Assembly (NCBI GenBank): GCA_025201375.1
Contig: JAIWZP010000063.1
Coordinates: 62,001-126,000, forward strand
DNA: 64,000 nucleotides
Reading direction: 5' to 3'
Source: Gongronella butleri
Taxonomy: Eukaryota; Mucoromycota; Mucoromycetes; Mucorales; Cunninghamellaceae
A model generated the notes under the pieces. It ran no database searches and was not told the DNA's origin. It worked only from the letters and a program-made list of their open reading frames with translations. Below are positions 23,036-33,140 of the stretch, piece by piece. The translations under genes were made by a program, and so were the position numbers. Positions within the stretch are counted from its first letter, which is position 1; each line of letters begins with the position of its first letter.

Positions 23036-25448
23036 TTACACGAGCAATGGGCTATCAATGACAGCAAAGCCTGCCGCAACACCCCCTTCTTTGGTTTCCA
23101 CCCCCTTGGTGCGTAATAAATGCCCACCCACTTGGTTCACCAGCGTCTGCTTGCCGTCGCTATTAAAAAAAGATGGTGAGCTGCGATCATGATCCCTTGC
23201 TCTTTTTTTTTTTTTTTTTTTGCGCCCTGTGCCCTTTTTTATTCCTCTCCTCTATTCTGCCCTCCCCCCTTTTTTTTTTATTATGCGCCTCCTTTTGCAC
23301 CCTTCATTGGTACCTTCTCCAGATCACCTTTTTACGGTCGTGATCCCCTCGGGTTGAGATCATCCCTCCCTTTTTTTTTTCCCCCTCCCCTTGTCCCCTC
23401 TCCATCCTCCCCCTCGCTTCGTGTCGCTCTCCTAAAAATAAAGGTTAAGAGCGACACGCGCGCCTCCTTTTAGCCCGTCCATTGTCCCTTATTTTACCTA
23501 AGATAGATGCCGTAGATGCCCAATTCACTGACGACCTGGCCCTGGACAATCTGGCCCTCACGCAGCATGGCATTGTGGACAGGGGGTGTGCGGATCAAGT
23601 CCATGAGGATGTAGGCGAGTCTCTCTTGCTCTGACAGCGGCTGCAACACGCGCACAATGTCGTCTCCATACACATTGTTGCCTCCGCCCTCGCGCTGCGG
23701 CTTGAGCACATAGCGCTCAGGTGTGCTCAGCGCTTGCGCATATGCCTGCTTGCCCGCCTCGGACTGGTCCAAGGGATACAGGCCCGCAAACGATTCACGG
23801 AGTTGCGCTGCGGTGGCGTCATCCACGTATTTCTCGAGGCGACCAGGCATCGCAAGCACTTGTTGCACCTTTTTGGCTCCCACAAGCTGATACGCGACAC
23901 TTGGGCACTTGACCGCCATGCTGCGCTCCATCATCAGACGTGCCTCCCATTCCTGGAAAAAAAAAAGAGAGAGAGAGAGAGAAAATCAGGTCACACGGAC
24001 GTTTTTTTGTTTTTTTTTTTTTTTGCGCGTCCAAAAAGTCCATTGTGGTTCTTTTTGCCCCCTTTTTCGAAGAGAAAGCCTTACCTTGTCGCCATGGTAG
24101 TCCTCTGGGCCATAGCCGGCGCGATAATAGATGACGGCAATCTCGTGTCCATCCCTGTTCCAGAAGAAACATAAAAAAAAAAGGGTAAGCACGTCAGTGT
24201 GCGCTTAATTTTGCACAAGCGGCGGGTGATTCGGGGTGGGTGTGGGGGGGGGGAGACCGTGACACGCGGAGAAAAAAAAGGGGGGAAGAAAAAGGGCAAA
24301 AGACGGAGGAGGGGGAAAAGATACCGTACACAACGAGGGTTTTTGATTGTTCGTCGAATTGGCCGCGTTCCACCACATCGGCAAGCGAGCGACGGAGCAC
24401 ACGCGCGCCGTGGCGCTCGAGAAGCGCGTACTCGAGCCATCGCTGATCAAAGGCATTGCGCTCGCCGGGCTGCACAATCATCATCACACGAGCCGCAGGC
24501 TTGTTGTACAGCTTCCATGCACTGGCCAATCCATCTGCAATCGCCGAAATGGCGTCATTCTCGGGCAATTGATCCAACTGGATCGCGTCATCGCCGTATT
24601 GATCGACCGCAGACAACAGATAGCTACAAAAAAAAAAAAAAATTACAAAAAAATGAAAAAATGAAAAAAAAGTCCATGGGAGTGAGTACTTTTTTTTTTA
24701 CCGATGCAATGCGCCCATGCGTGTGCTCAGGCTACCAAAGCTGGATGCAATTGTATTAAACTCAACCTGTTGGATGCGTGCATTGTTGGTGTCACGGCCG
24801 TCGTCCGCGTGGAGCAAGTAATCGCACCGATGGATCCCCAGGGACGCTGACTAATTTTTGGCGGGTGAGTAATCAACCCATTGGCGATTCATGCTGAGTT
24901 TTTTTTTTTTTTTCATTTTTTTTTCTCGTACCTGCGCAGGCCCTTCGCGTTGGACTATAACATAAATGTCGTACAGGCGCTTCATAAAGTCATCGACTTG
25001 CGAAAGCCTGGAATTGATCCCAAAAAAAAAACAAAAAAAGGGGTGTGTCAGGGAGCAAACGTAAAAAAAGGGGAGGGGACAGGTGTTAAGGAGGCCCGCC
25101 AAGTCGGTAAAAAAAAAAAAAAAAGAAAAAGAAAAAAAGAGAAAAAAAGGGCGAGGGCACAGAGTGGAGGTCTTACGTTTCCATAATTTCTTGTATCAAA
25201 ACGGTGTCTTGGCTCATACGGTGGATCAGGTCGTTCCAAGGCGCCTGCAGGGCCTTGGCCTTTTCGAATTCGCGACGTGGGAAGGGTGTGGGGAACAGGG
25301 AAAGCGGCGCGTGGATGACAGCTGCGTTGTTTTCAAAGTGTTTTTGCTTTTCAGCAGTAGGACGCACCACCAAGCCGTGCGCAAGTGCCCAGTCGACCGC
25401 CTCCGTGGTGACCTGCTGAATATCTGTCTTTTTGTGGAAGCTGGTCAT
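23036..25448 (-). CDS. GSH2: glutathione synthetase
   Basis: ATP-dependent ligation of glycine to gamma-glutamylcysteine, the second step of glutathione synthesis. Exons 25448-25177, 25007-24932, 24850-24702, 24623-24330, 24154-24085, 23952-23498 and 23159-23036 give 479 aa, the eukaryotic length. Recognised segments are HRCDYLL, QVEFNTIASSFGSL, VDGHEIAVIYYRAGY, the Gly-rich ATP loop EGGGNN at about 375-380, and the terminal GGVAAGFAV motif. For intron 4 the donor GTACGG was preferred over a GTATC 5 bp further downstream, because only it gives the conserved TLVVDGHEIAV join. The gene is tail to head with calmodulin, 233 bp apart. Confidence 0.95.
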
Positions 25449-26032
25449 AGACAATAGCAATATAAAAAAATCAAGGGGGGCGTCTATGCGTTGCAAAAGC
25501 TCGGAACAAGGGGAAAAAAAAAGAGAAAAAAAGAGAGAGACAGGGAAAACAGCCTGCCTCCTTTTTGTCTCCTTTCTGTGTGCGACCCCTAGATGCAAGC
25601 TCCGCGTCAAAAAAAAGAGGACGCCCATCTCTTTGCCCATCCATTGAATTGGCCAAGTCAATAAGCTTTTTTTTTCATCATGATGATCGATTTAAAGGCG
25701 TGCTCATACACGGCATCCTTGGCCAAGTTTACCCCCCTTTCCCCTGATTTCATGATCGTGTCAAAAGCAAAAGAGGGGCAAGGCCCATATGAAAAAGGAG
25801 CAACTGGCGTCCCCCTGAGCCTCAAAAAGAAAAGAAGCCATGCAGAAGGTGTCTCCAGAAGGCTTTTTGACGTGCGTGCGCGCGTGAGGGCGTGTGTGTG
25901 CGCAACCCCGTATTAAGGACAGTGTTCTTTGTGAAAAAAAAAAGTTAAAATATGCGTGCATTATCCAAGGAGACGTGCTCCAAAGGGGGGAGCAAGATCA
26001 ATGTGGGCAAGAAAAAGGGAGGACAGGGAGTG

Positions 26033-26065
<33 letters not shown>

Positions 26066-26634
26066 GAGGGGTCACGCCTTTGGATCAACCAAGGGGGGAG
26101 GGAGGATGCGCGGCAAATGGATTGGCTTGCCCCAAGAAAAAATAAAGGAGGAGGCAGTGTCGTTGTGCCCGTTTCAGACCAAAGAGATGACACTGATCTG
26201 CTTCACTCCTGCTACGCAATTCCACACACTCGTCGCGACCCATGGATCACGCTATTTGCTGCCTTCCCCTCCCCCCGCCATCCCTGTAAAAAAAAAAAAA
26301 AAAAAAAAAATAAAGCTCTCTCATCTCTCCCTTTCTCCCCTCATCCCTCCCTTTTTTTGAAATACTTAATAGGAGATGGATAAAATAGAGGATTTGAAAT
26401 TGACCTTACATCGGATGAGCCTTCAATATAACCAAAAAGAGGCATCCGTCACATTGATCCAATGGGTTACCTGGGTTGTGCTCTCGCCCGTATAAAAAGG
26501 CCGCCCCCACTTTTTCTTCATCCTTTCGCTCCCCTTGCGAGAACAAAAAAAAAAGACCCCACTTTTTTTTATTTTTTTTCTTTCGATTCCCATTTTTTTC
26601 TTATTCCCCCCCCTCTCGTATCCCCCTTCCCCCG
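25449..26634. other. divergent spacer between glutathione synthetase and C2H2 gene
   Basis: No gene seen. The stretch has two long A runs (about 26036-26064 and 26287-26310) and pyrimidine-rich DNA just before the C2H2 start, typical of fungal core promoters. A TATA box at 26491-26500 belongs to the C2H2 gene. Confidence 0.65.
26491..26500 (+). promoter_or_regulatory. TATA box of the C2H2 regulator gene
   Basis: TATAAAAAGG, followed by a CT-rich leader of about 135 bp before the ATG at 26635. It lies inside a longer open frame beginning at 26476, which argues that translation starts downstream, at 26635. Confidence 0.7.
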
Positions 26635-27981
26635 ATGGAAAACGGTTATTGCTTCTCGCCACGACGTCAGAATGACGAGTCTGTCCTTTCGCCGCCATTG
26701 ACGCCGGCCATGTCGCCATACAAGCGCGACATGGTGTATCGGCGCGCGTCGACCAATGATTACCACGCGCCCTATTGGATGAATGGCAATTCCACGGCTG
26801 TGGCGCCGCCAGCCCCGCGATCCTTGTCCTTGTCCGACGATGCGACGCCCACATGTTCGCGCAAGCGCCCGGCCAAGCAGAACAAGCACGTGTGCGAGTA
26901 TCCACGCTGCGGATGGAGCTTCAAGCGATTCGAGCACCTCAAGCGGCACATGCTTGTTCACTCGGGCGACCGGCCGCATGGATGCCCGTATCCCGGCTGC
27001 GGAAAACGATTCAGTCGCACCGACAATTTCCACGCGCATTATCGAACACATGCGAAAAAGGCATTGCAGCAGCAACAGCAGCAGCACCAGCCCTCGCCGC
27101 ACCAGCAGCAACAAGCTCACCAGCAGCAACAGGCTCACCAGCAGCAGCATCATCAATCGCACTCTCATGCGCACCATGCGCACCTCGTGGCTTCATCTGC
27201 GCCATCCCCGACGGTATCGCAGCAAGCACATCATTTGCCGCCTCCCCCGTCTCTGCCGCCTCCTACACCCTTGTTGACACCCTTGAATTCGCAAGGTTTG
27301 CCATCGCCGTCGTCATCCATGCCCTCATCCTCTACCCCGATGCTCCCAATGACCCCGACCACGCCTACGTCGTCACTGGCATCATCGACCATGCCGTCCT
27401 TTGCTGATGCGTCGCCACCCAAGCCGTCCATGGTGCATCACCCGCACGCGCACCACCATTCGCCCAACCATCACCATGTGCAGCAACAGCAACAGCATCA
27501 CCAATCGCCTTCTGGTGCGCGATACCACCATGCTGCGCCCACGACCACGGCGGTGTCGCGTGGTGGCAGCAGTGAGAACACCAAGCAGCATGTGTGTACG
27601 CACCACCAATGCCAGAGACGATTCAAGCGACTGGAGCATCTGAAGCGGCACATGCGCATCCACACCCTCGAGCGGCCGTTCCACTGCACATACCCTGGGT
27701 GCCAAAAGGCGTTCTCGCGCTCCGACAATCTTACCCAGCATATGAAGACCCACGAACGCCGCGGCTCAAGAAACCTCGCAGACTACCCTATGCCCCCTCC
27801 TTCTACGCACTCCCCCTCCATGGTATTCAACGATTATCTGCGCCCTCTCGCCACAAATTCCTCGCCCACACCCTCGTCCCCGTATAAGCATCACCAACAA
27901 CCCACCAACGCCTCCATCCCCCCTATGCTTCATTGGCAACAACATGCCGGCGACGCCGCCACCGGGAGCATCAATTGCTGA
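26635..27981 (+). CDS. C2H2 zinc-finger transcription factor with two finger pairs
   Basis: Single-exon gene, 448 aa from the ATG at 26635. The first finger pair (about 86-140) contains [14 protein letters not shown] and [14 protein letters not shown]. The second pair (about 320-375) contains [14 protein letters not shown] and [14 protein letters not shown]. Both pairs share the linker DRP/ERP and the PGC-x-K-x-FSR type second finger. The pairs are separated by about 180 residues of Gln/His and Ser/Pro/Thr low complexity encoded by CAG/CAA/CAC runs. The F-S-R-S-D-N type finger is common in fungal stress and morphology regulators (Seb1/Com2-like), which bind short C-rich DNA sites. I cannot assign an ortholog. 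The pairs look like an internal duplication. Confidence 0.88.
   Translation: MENGYCFSPRRQNDESVLSPPLTPAMSPYKRDMVYRRASTNDYHAPYWMNGNSTAVAPPAPRSLSLSDDATPTCSRKRPAKQNKHVCEYPRCGWSFKRFEHLKRHMLVHSGDRPHGCPYPGCGKRFSRTDNFHAHYRTHAKKALQQQQQQHQPSPHQQQQAHQQQQAHQQQHHQSHSHAHHAHLVASSAPSPTVSQQAHHLPPPPSLPPPTPLLTPLNSQGLPSPSSSMPSSSTPMLPMTPTTPTSSLASSTMPSFADASPPKPSMVHHPHAHHHSPNHHHVQQQQQHHQSPSGARYHHAAPTTTAVSRGGSSENTKQHVCTHHQCQRRFKRLEHLKRHMRIHTLERPFHCTYPGCQKAFSRSDNLTQHMKTHERRGSRNLADYPMPPPSTHSPSMVFNDYLRPLATNSSPTPSSPYKHHQQPTNASIPPMLHWQQHAGDAATGSINC
27061..27180 (+). repeat. CAG/CAA/CAC trinucleotide run coding poly-Gln/His
   Basis: About 40 codons made almost only of CAG, CAA, CAC and CAT with a few interruptions, between the two zinc-finger pairs. 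Such runs vary in length between strains. Confidence 0.8.
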
Positions 27982-28191
27982 TTCTCCCCTTATTCGCCTT
28001 TCAAGCCCCCCTTATTCCCCCTCCCCTTTTTTTTTACTCTTTCATACTTGCACGTTTTTTAATGATTTTACAGCTACGCTACTTTTTCTATTTTTTTACA
28101 CATACAAACTAATGATAGTAATAAAGGCTCTCTCTATACCAAGTAAAGACGCTATTAAAATCGTTCAAAATGAAATCTTGGGCACCAATCT

Positions 28192-28226
<35 letters not shown>

Positions 28227-29113
28227 CAGCTCTGTGGACATGATCATGCAAAATTTCTGGGCGGCGCCTCATTCTTGCTACAGTAGTTGCCGCAGCATTT
28301 AATTTCACCCGTTACCAGCATGGCATGGCTGATTGTCTTCCTGGTTCACATGCTGCGCAAAAAAAAAAAAGTGCGCATTTGCCATTTGAAAACGATAAAA
28401 TCGTTTTCCAAACTTTGCCGGCTTGTCGCTGTCCCTCCAGAGTTGTTTTTAAATACTATATATAGTCTACTTGCTTGCCTGCCGAACATGGAGCTCATCA
28501 GCCCATCGTGAGGCCCATCAATGCGTTTCCCTAGATACCTCCAAGCGCCCAAGGGTTTGGCCGCTCTTAACAATTTACTAAAATGTGCGAAAAGCAGATT
28601 TTTCTAGCGAATTCGCTTGATTAATTATTGTTGCTCTGGTCACTGCTACGAATGCAAATACTGTATTGTTGGAGTTTGAAGGGGAGAACCCCGCGCGGCA
28701 ATCTGCAAGAGTTTCTAAGTGATTAAAAAGACAAAATAATATCGAGTAAAATGTAATTTTATTACACGACGCCTATTTCTTACTGTAATTTACAGTGCAC
28801 TTCACAAAATTGGTGGCATTGGTTCAGGCATGAAGTATTATACTGTACGTCCTGTATCCGTTACGTAAAAAACATCAGTCAGTACAGCTGTATCATAAGC
28901 AGCCGAGCGAGAAAATGCACTGAAGCGCCCATTTTCTTCCATTTTGGATTTTTGCACACAAATAATAAAGCGTTTGATCTGTCCATGTTTCAATCTCAGT
29001 GAAAAGAAACTGATGCGTGCTATCATTTCAATGCCTGTGTCCCGAGCCAGCCTTGGTTCTCGTAGGTATATCAACGCGTCAGCAAGGCCAGCGATGCGTG
29101 TAGCGCGGCGATG

Positions 29114-29154
29114 GACGCGCTTTGACGCGCTTTGACGCGCTTTAGACGCGCTTT
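29114..29154. repeat. 10-bp tandem repeat (GACGCGCTTT)
   Basis: Four consecutive copies of GACGCGCTTT with one inserted A before the last copy. Confidence 0.85.
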
Positions 29155-29852
29155 TATTCAAAAAAAAGAAAAAAAAGACATAAAAGAATCAAAATCAAAA
29201 AAAGATATGAAGACTATTATTATTACATGATGTGCAGAAAACAAGGCAACTTGCACTAGGCAAAATCACAGTATCTCAGGAATGCAATATCACAGGAGTC
29301 TGAAACTTGGTCAAAACTAAATCAGAATCAAAGCTACATTTTTCATTAGTAGCTCATCCCGATTAGGCAATTGTAAAGGCCAAAAATCGGTGGTAGGCGT
29401 ATAAGGCACTTTAGCCAAAACTTGCCCATTTGCCAGCCATTGACACCCGCTTTGCCCAAACACTGCTACAGTACTGTACCTTCACTGTACGGTACAGTGC
29501 CCTCCAAAAAAAAAACGTCCCCCTGGCTAATTTTCAGCCGCGCCAGCAGTCAACTTAATCACGTTAATCTGTCCTGTATTGACCAGGAATGACTCGAATG
29601 ACATGAAATTTCGTAGGAACAATGACATAAAGGTATAAAAACGATTCTAAAATTATGAAATGGCTATAGCTTGCGGATTTTGAAATAGACCAAAAAGAGG
29701 TACCTGACGCGTCACGCGACGCGACGCGTACCTACGCGTATAAAATGGCCTGTGGAGACGAAATGCCATTATGAACATCATCTCCAAATTTTTCTGAGTC
29801 GCGTGTAATGGTGTCTGATTGTATTCTATGAATCAATTTCATGTTACACGCA

Positions 29853-30138
29853 TCACATCGGTGCTGTGATCGATAAATGTAAAATATTATGTGACGCGTG
29901 CACGTGTCAGACGCGTCAAGAGTCGCGATTTCCTTCGTAACATGGCCGTAGTGCTCTTACTGGTCAATCAATCAATAACAGCTTATTCTAGTCCTTCAAA
30001 TTAAATAATTACAATTGTTTCAAGCCAACTAGGGATTAAAATTATATAACAGAGATGAAAATTGTGATTCCGGACGCGCCTGACGCGTGACGCGTGTCAC
30101 ATAATATTTTACATTTATCGATCACAGCACCGATGTGA
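29853..30138. mobile_element. MITE-like element with 43-bp terminal inverted repeats
   Basis: The sequence at 29853-29895, starting TCACATCGGTGCTGTGATCG and ending TTATGTGAC, is repeated as a perfect reverse complement at 30096-30138. Both arms are followed inward by ACGCGTC/GCGTGAC words. The element is 286 bp and has no coding frame, which fits a non-autonomous miniature inverted-repeat element. No convincing target-site duplication is visible (flanks are ...TACACGCA and AAAAAAAACAAA...), so transposition is not proven. Confidence 0.6.
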
Positions 30139-32335
30139 AAAAAAAACAAAAACAAAGGATGGAGTGGACAACTGGGTGCTTGGACAGGACAGGCAGGTAA
30201 AAACAGGCAGAGTTGAGGTTGAGAGAATGAGGGCAGGTGAGAGCAGATGACCCAGGTGAAGGAAAAGGAGGGGATCTTGTTGGGCGTCAATGGGTCGTAT
30301 TTATGCTTTTTCCTTCACCTTGGTCATGGATTGTTGTGCCCGCAAGGGAGCACCGGGACAGCGGGCACGAGCGCACGACGGGGCCATTATTGGAAGTATA
30401 ATGGGCAGACAAGAGCATCGTGGGTTTATTGCAAGTACGGGGAATGGAATGTATGTGATATCAGAGATAAGGGAAAAAGGAAGGACATGCGCTGTGCGGA
30501 TGTCCTTTTATACTCAAAGGATCAAGGGAAAATAGGGGGTCGTATCTACAGATGAGTCAAGGTGATGGATCTGAAGGATCCATCAGTAAAAAGGGGATTT
30601 AACGCCATGTTAAGGGTCAATTGCATGTTAGGAAGTTGGGTCATCATGCATTGGTGTCGGCCATCAGGAATTAGGGGCTAAGAGCGGTCGCGCGAAGGGG
30701 ACAGCCTTGAGGAGGGATGGCACAGGAGCGCGTAAGAAAAAGGTAACCCAGAAAAAAAATGCATGGCGTGAATCTTGGCTTTGCGGGCATAACATGGATG
30801 ATAAGCGGGATGTCGAGAGCGTGGAGAACGAGGGTATAAATATGGACATGGATGGACGGGAATGGGCGCGCCTCGACAAAGATGGATGTGGCGTACCCGG
30901 AAAAGGACGTGTTGATGTGACAGCGCGTAAATAAATAAAGCACCCAGTGCCAATTGAGGGATCGGATGGCCAAGAGAGGAAGCTGACAGTCCAAAAACGT
31001 TGGCTCATGAGAAGTGCGGCGCTGCTTGTGTCTTGATTCTTGCAATGTTTTTTTTTTTTTTCAAAGCGCGGCCATCATCGGCGCGCTACACGCGCCTCAG
31101 GAGGCCTTTGCGGGCTGACACGCGCGTGCGATTTGACGCTTTCCCCGTGCATCCAAGTTTGGGCCGTGACATTTTAGGTACGCCATGATACACGAGAAAA
31201 TCATCAGGAGCGATTACAGTAAATGGACCAAACACCAAATACGCGTATTACTGTAGGCACCTATTTAATCCGCAAGAAGAACACAACTTGTCTTGCCTCT
31301 CAAGCTTGGAGAGGGTGTTGTTGCAACGGTGAACACTGCCTTGCCTCTGTTTTGCCAAAAAAATCTTTCAGCGACCGAGAAAATGCACAAAAGCATTATT
31401 TTGTCATCAAATTCTGTAACAATAAATAAATCAACGAACCATCCATTTCACCTTGGGGACAGAATCTACCTATTACAGTATTTACCATATACTGTATTAT
31501 CGGCAAACGCGTTGCCAAAGCATTAAAGATTGAAATTTTGAAGCCAAGGCGGTCTTGTTTGCAGGATCCACCCACTTGAATGTGTCAGGCTGCCATGGTG
31601 ACCTGATTGATCGTGGCAATATTTTCTCAGAAGAGGTGCTGCGGTCAAAAGTGGGCCATTTTGATCTCCCTGCAATATTGAATACGTAAAGCGCCGCAAA
31701 CGCTTAAAACAGCCATTCTGGCATTAAACCATTTTATCGCCTGCATCTCACAAACTTGAACTTGACAGGTTCTTTCTTGTGGGCTACTGCACAACGTGTG
31801 CAGATTCTAGGAAGATCAAATTGACAGATCAAAGAACAACGTAAAAAATGTATAAAAGCACCCATTTTACAAATTGCACGCCAATCTAACTTTAGAATGG
31901 CACCGCGTCCACTAGGCCGTGGTCCCGTGTAGCCATTTCAATCACTTGTTATGGACATGACTCGCTCTCACTGGTCTCTTGACCTATTCATTAGCTGATT
32001 TCAAAAAAAAAGAGAGAATGATGCCGTCGCGTTGACAATAAGTAGGCCAATTGCTCCATGCGGTGGTCGTAGCCCACGGGCCATAGAACTGTGCACGTGT
32101 GAGGCCAGCGGTAACAAGACAAGGGGCGCGAGCATAGGTCTTTTGGCTAGCCGACCGCAGCGAAGTGATCAAATTGCAATGAACGCAGGGTTTCTGTCTC
32201 CCTCCCCCTCTCTCTTCCTCCCTGTTTCCACCTCTTTCAGACCGCAGACATGTTTTGTTCAGCCAATGACACGGACGCAGACACGCACACATTGAAACTG
32301 CAGCTATTTTTTTTTATTTTGCACTTTTCTCGATT

Positions 32336-32896
32336 TCAATCCTTGACGGAGCCATCGCGTGGCCGATAATCGAGTCCACGACGATCCAATTCGTCCTCGA
32401 CATCCTCGGGGACACGGCCGTACACTCGGATGGCATAGATGCCACGATGGAATTTCTCTAAAAAAAAAAGCAAAAATAGGCGGTGAGTTGCTACGCCAAG
32501 TCTGTTTTGCTCGAATTGGTGTTACTTGTTACTTACCTATCCGTTGCCAGCGAGCGACCCAACTCTCGGCGGGCTGCATGAGCGTGATCATACTAGAAAA
32601 AGAGCGAGTGAGCTAGACAAACAAGGCGATCGACGCGAATTTTTTACCCGTCAAATTTTGAGCTGGTGCAGTCAGTGACGCGATCGGTGCTGCCCTTCAT
32701 GCGCAAGATTTCTTCACAGTTCTCGCATCCGTCTTGCCGAAATTGTGTCGCATTCTGCAGGATGGAGCGAATAAAACAGAAAAAAAAAAAACACGTCAAT
32801 TTCGTCTAAAAGCCCGATGTCACTGCTTACCTTGACAAGCGAGCATAGAAGACAGGCACGTAGCTGCTTCTTTTCTTGAGGTAGAACGTGGGACAT
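32336..32896 (-). CDS. SPT4: transcription elongation factor SPT4
   Basis: Small zinc-finger subunit of the Spt4-Spt5 (DSIF) complex that binds elongating RNA polymerase II. Exons 32896-32831, 32754-32648, 32592-32537 and 32457-32336 give 116 aa, the family length. The zinc site is C-x2-C in RACLLCSLVK paired with C-x2-C in DGCENCEEIL. SKFDGMITLMQPAESWVARW is the conserved core, and the tail FHRGIYAIRVYGRVPEDV is near-invariant in Spt4. The Fanzor-type gene ends 244 bp upstream on the same strand. A possible 5' leader intron lies at 33023-33123, so the SPT4 transcript may start inside the Fanzor 3' end. Confidence 0.96.
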
Positions 32897-33022
32897 GAGA
32901 GGTGAGGGGGGTACAGCAAGACGAGGAAAGGAAGGAACCAAGGGCTGAGGTCAAAAGCCCGTTTGATACCTTTTCAATCTCCGCCCTTGTGCCAAAAAAA
33001 AAAGAGCGGCTCACTTCTTGCA

Positions 33023-33123
33023 CTGCAAAAAAAAAAAAAAGCAAAAGTCAGTGACCAACCACATGTCTGCAAAACGACTGCTATGCTCCCCATTTCACGA
33101 CTGCCTTTTTTGTCCGTGCTTAC
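33023..33123 (-). other. putative untranslated intron between Fanzor stop and SPT4 start
   Basis: On the minus strand a GTAAGCACGG donor (33123-33114) lies 17 bp after the Fanzor stop, and a T-tract acceptor TTTTTGCAG ends at 33023. The 101-bp span looks like every other intron in the window. It could belong to the Fanzor 3' UTR or to the SPT4 5' leader. The direct repeat ACGACTGC occurs twice inside it (33074-33081, 33097-33104). Confidence 0.45.
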
Positions 33124-33140
33124 CAATAACCTGGCGATCA

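Larger units (their letters stand above)
27982..32335. other. 4.4-kb gene desert with repeats and a MITE-like element
   Basis: No open frame with domain-like content. The stretch contains a long A run (about 28194-28224), TACAGTA/TACTGTA words, a 10-bp tandem repeat (29114-29154), an element with terminal inverted repeats (29853-30138), a 13-bp inverted repeat (30254-30266 with 30308-30320) and a 9-bp hairpin (30563-30585). Two overlapping ORFs on the minus strand near 30664-31045 are pyrimidine-rich noise. SPT4 lies on the right edge with its 3' end. Confidence 0.6.

Noticed and set aside
30664..31045. Three overlapping minus-strand ORFs of 90-124 aa
   Set aside because: They read the same pyrimidine-rich DNA in different frames, with no domain, splice signals or conserved look.
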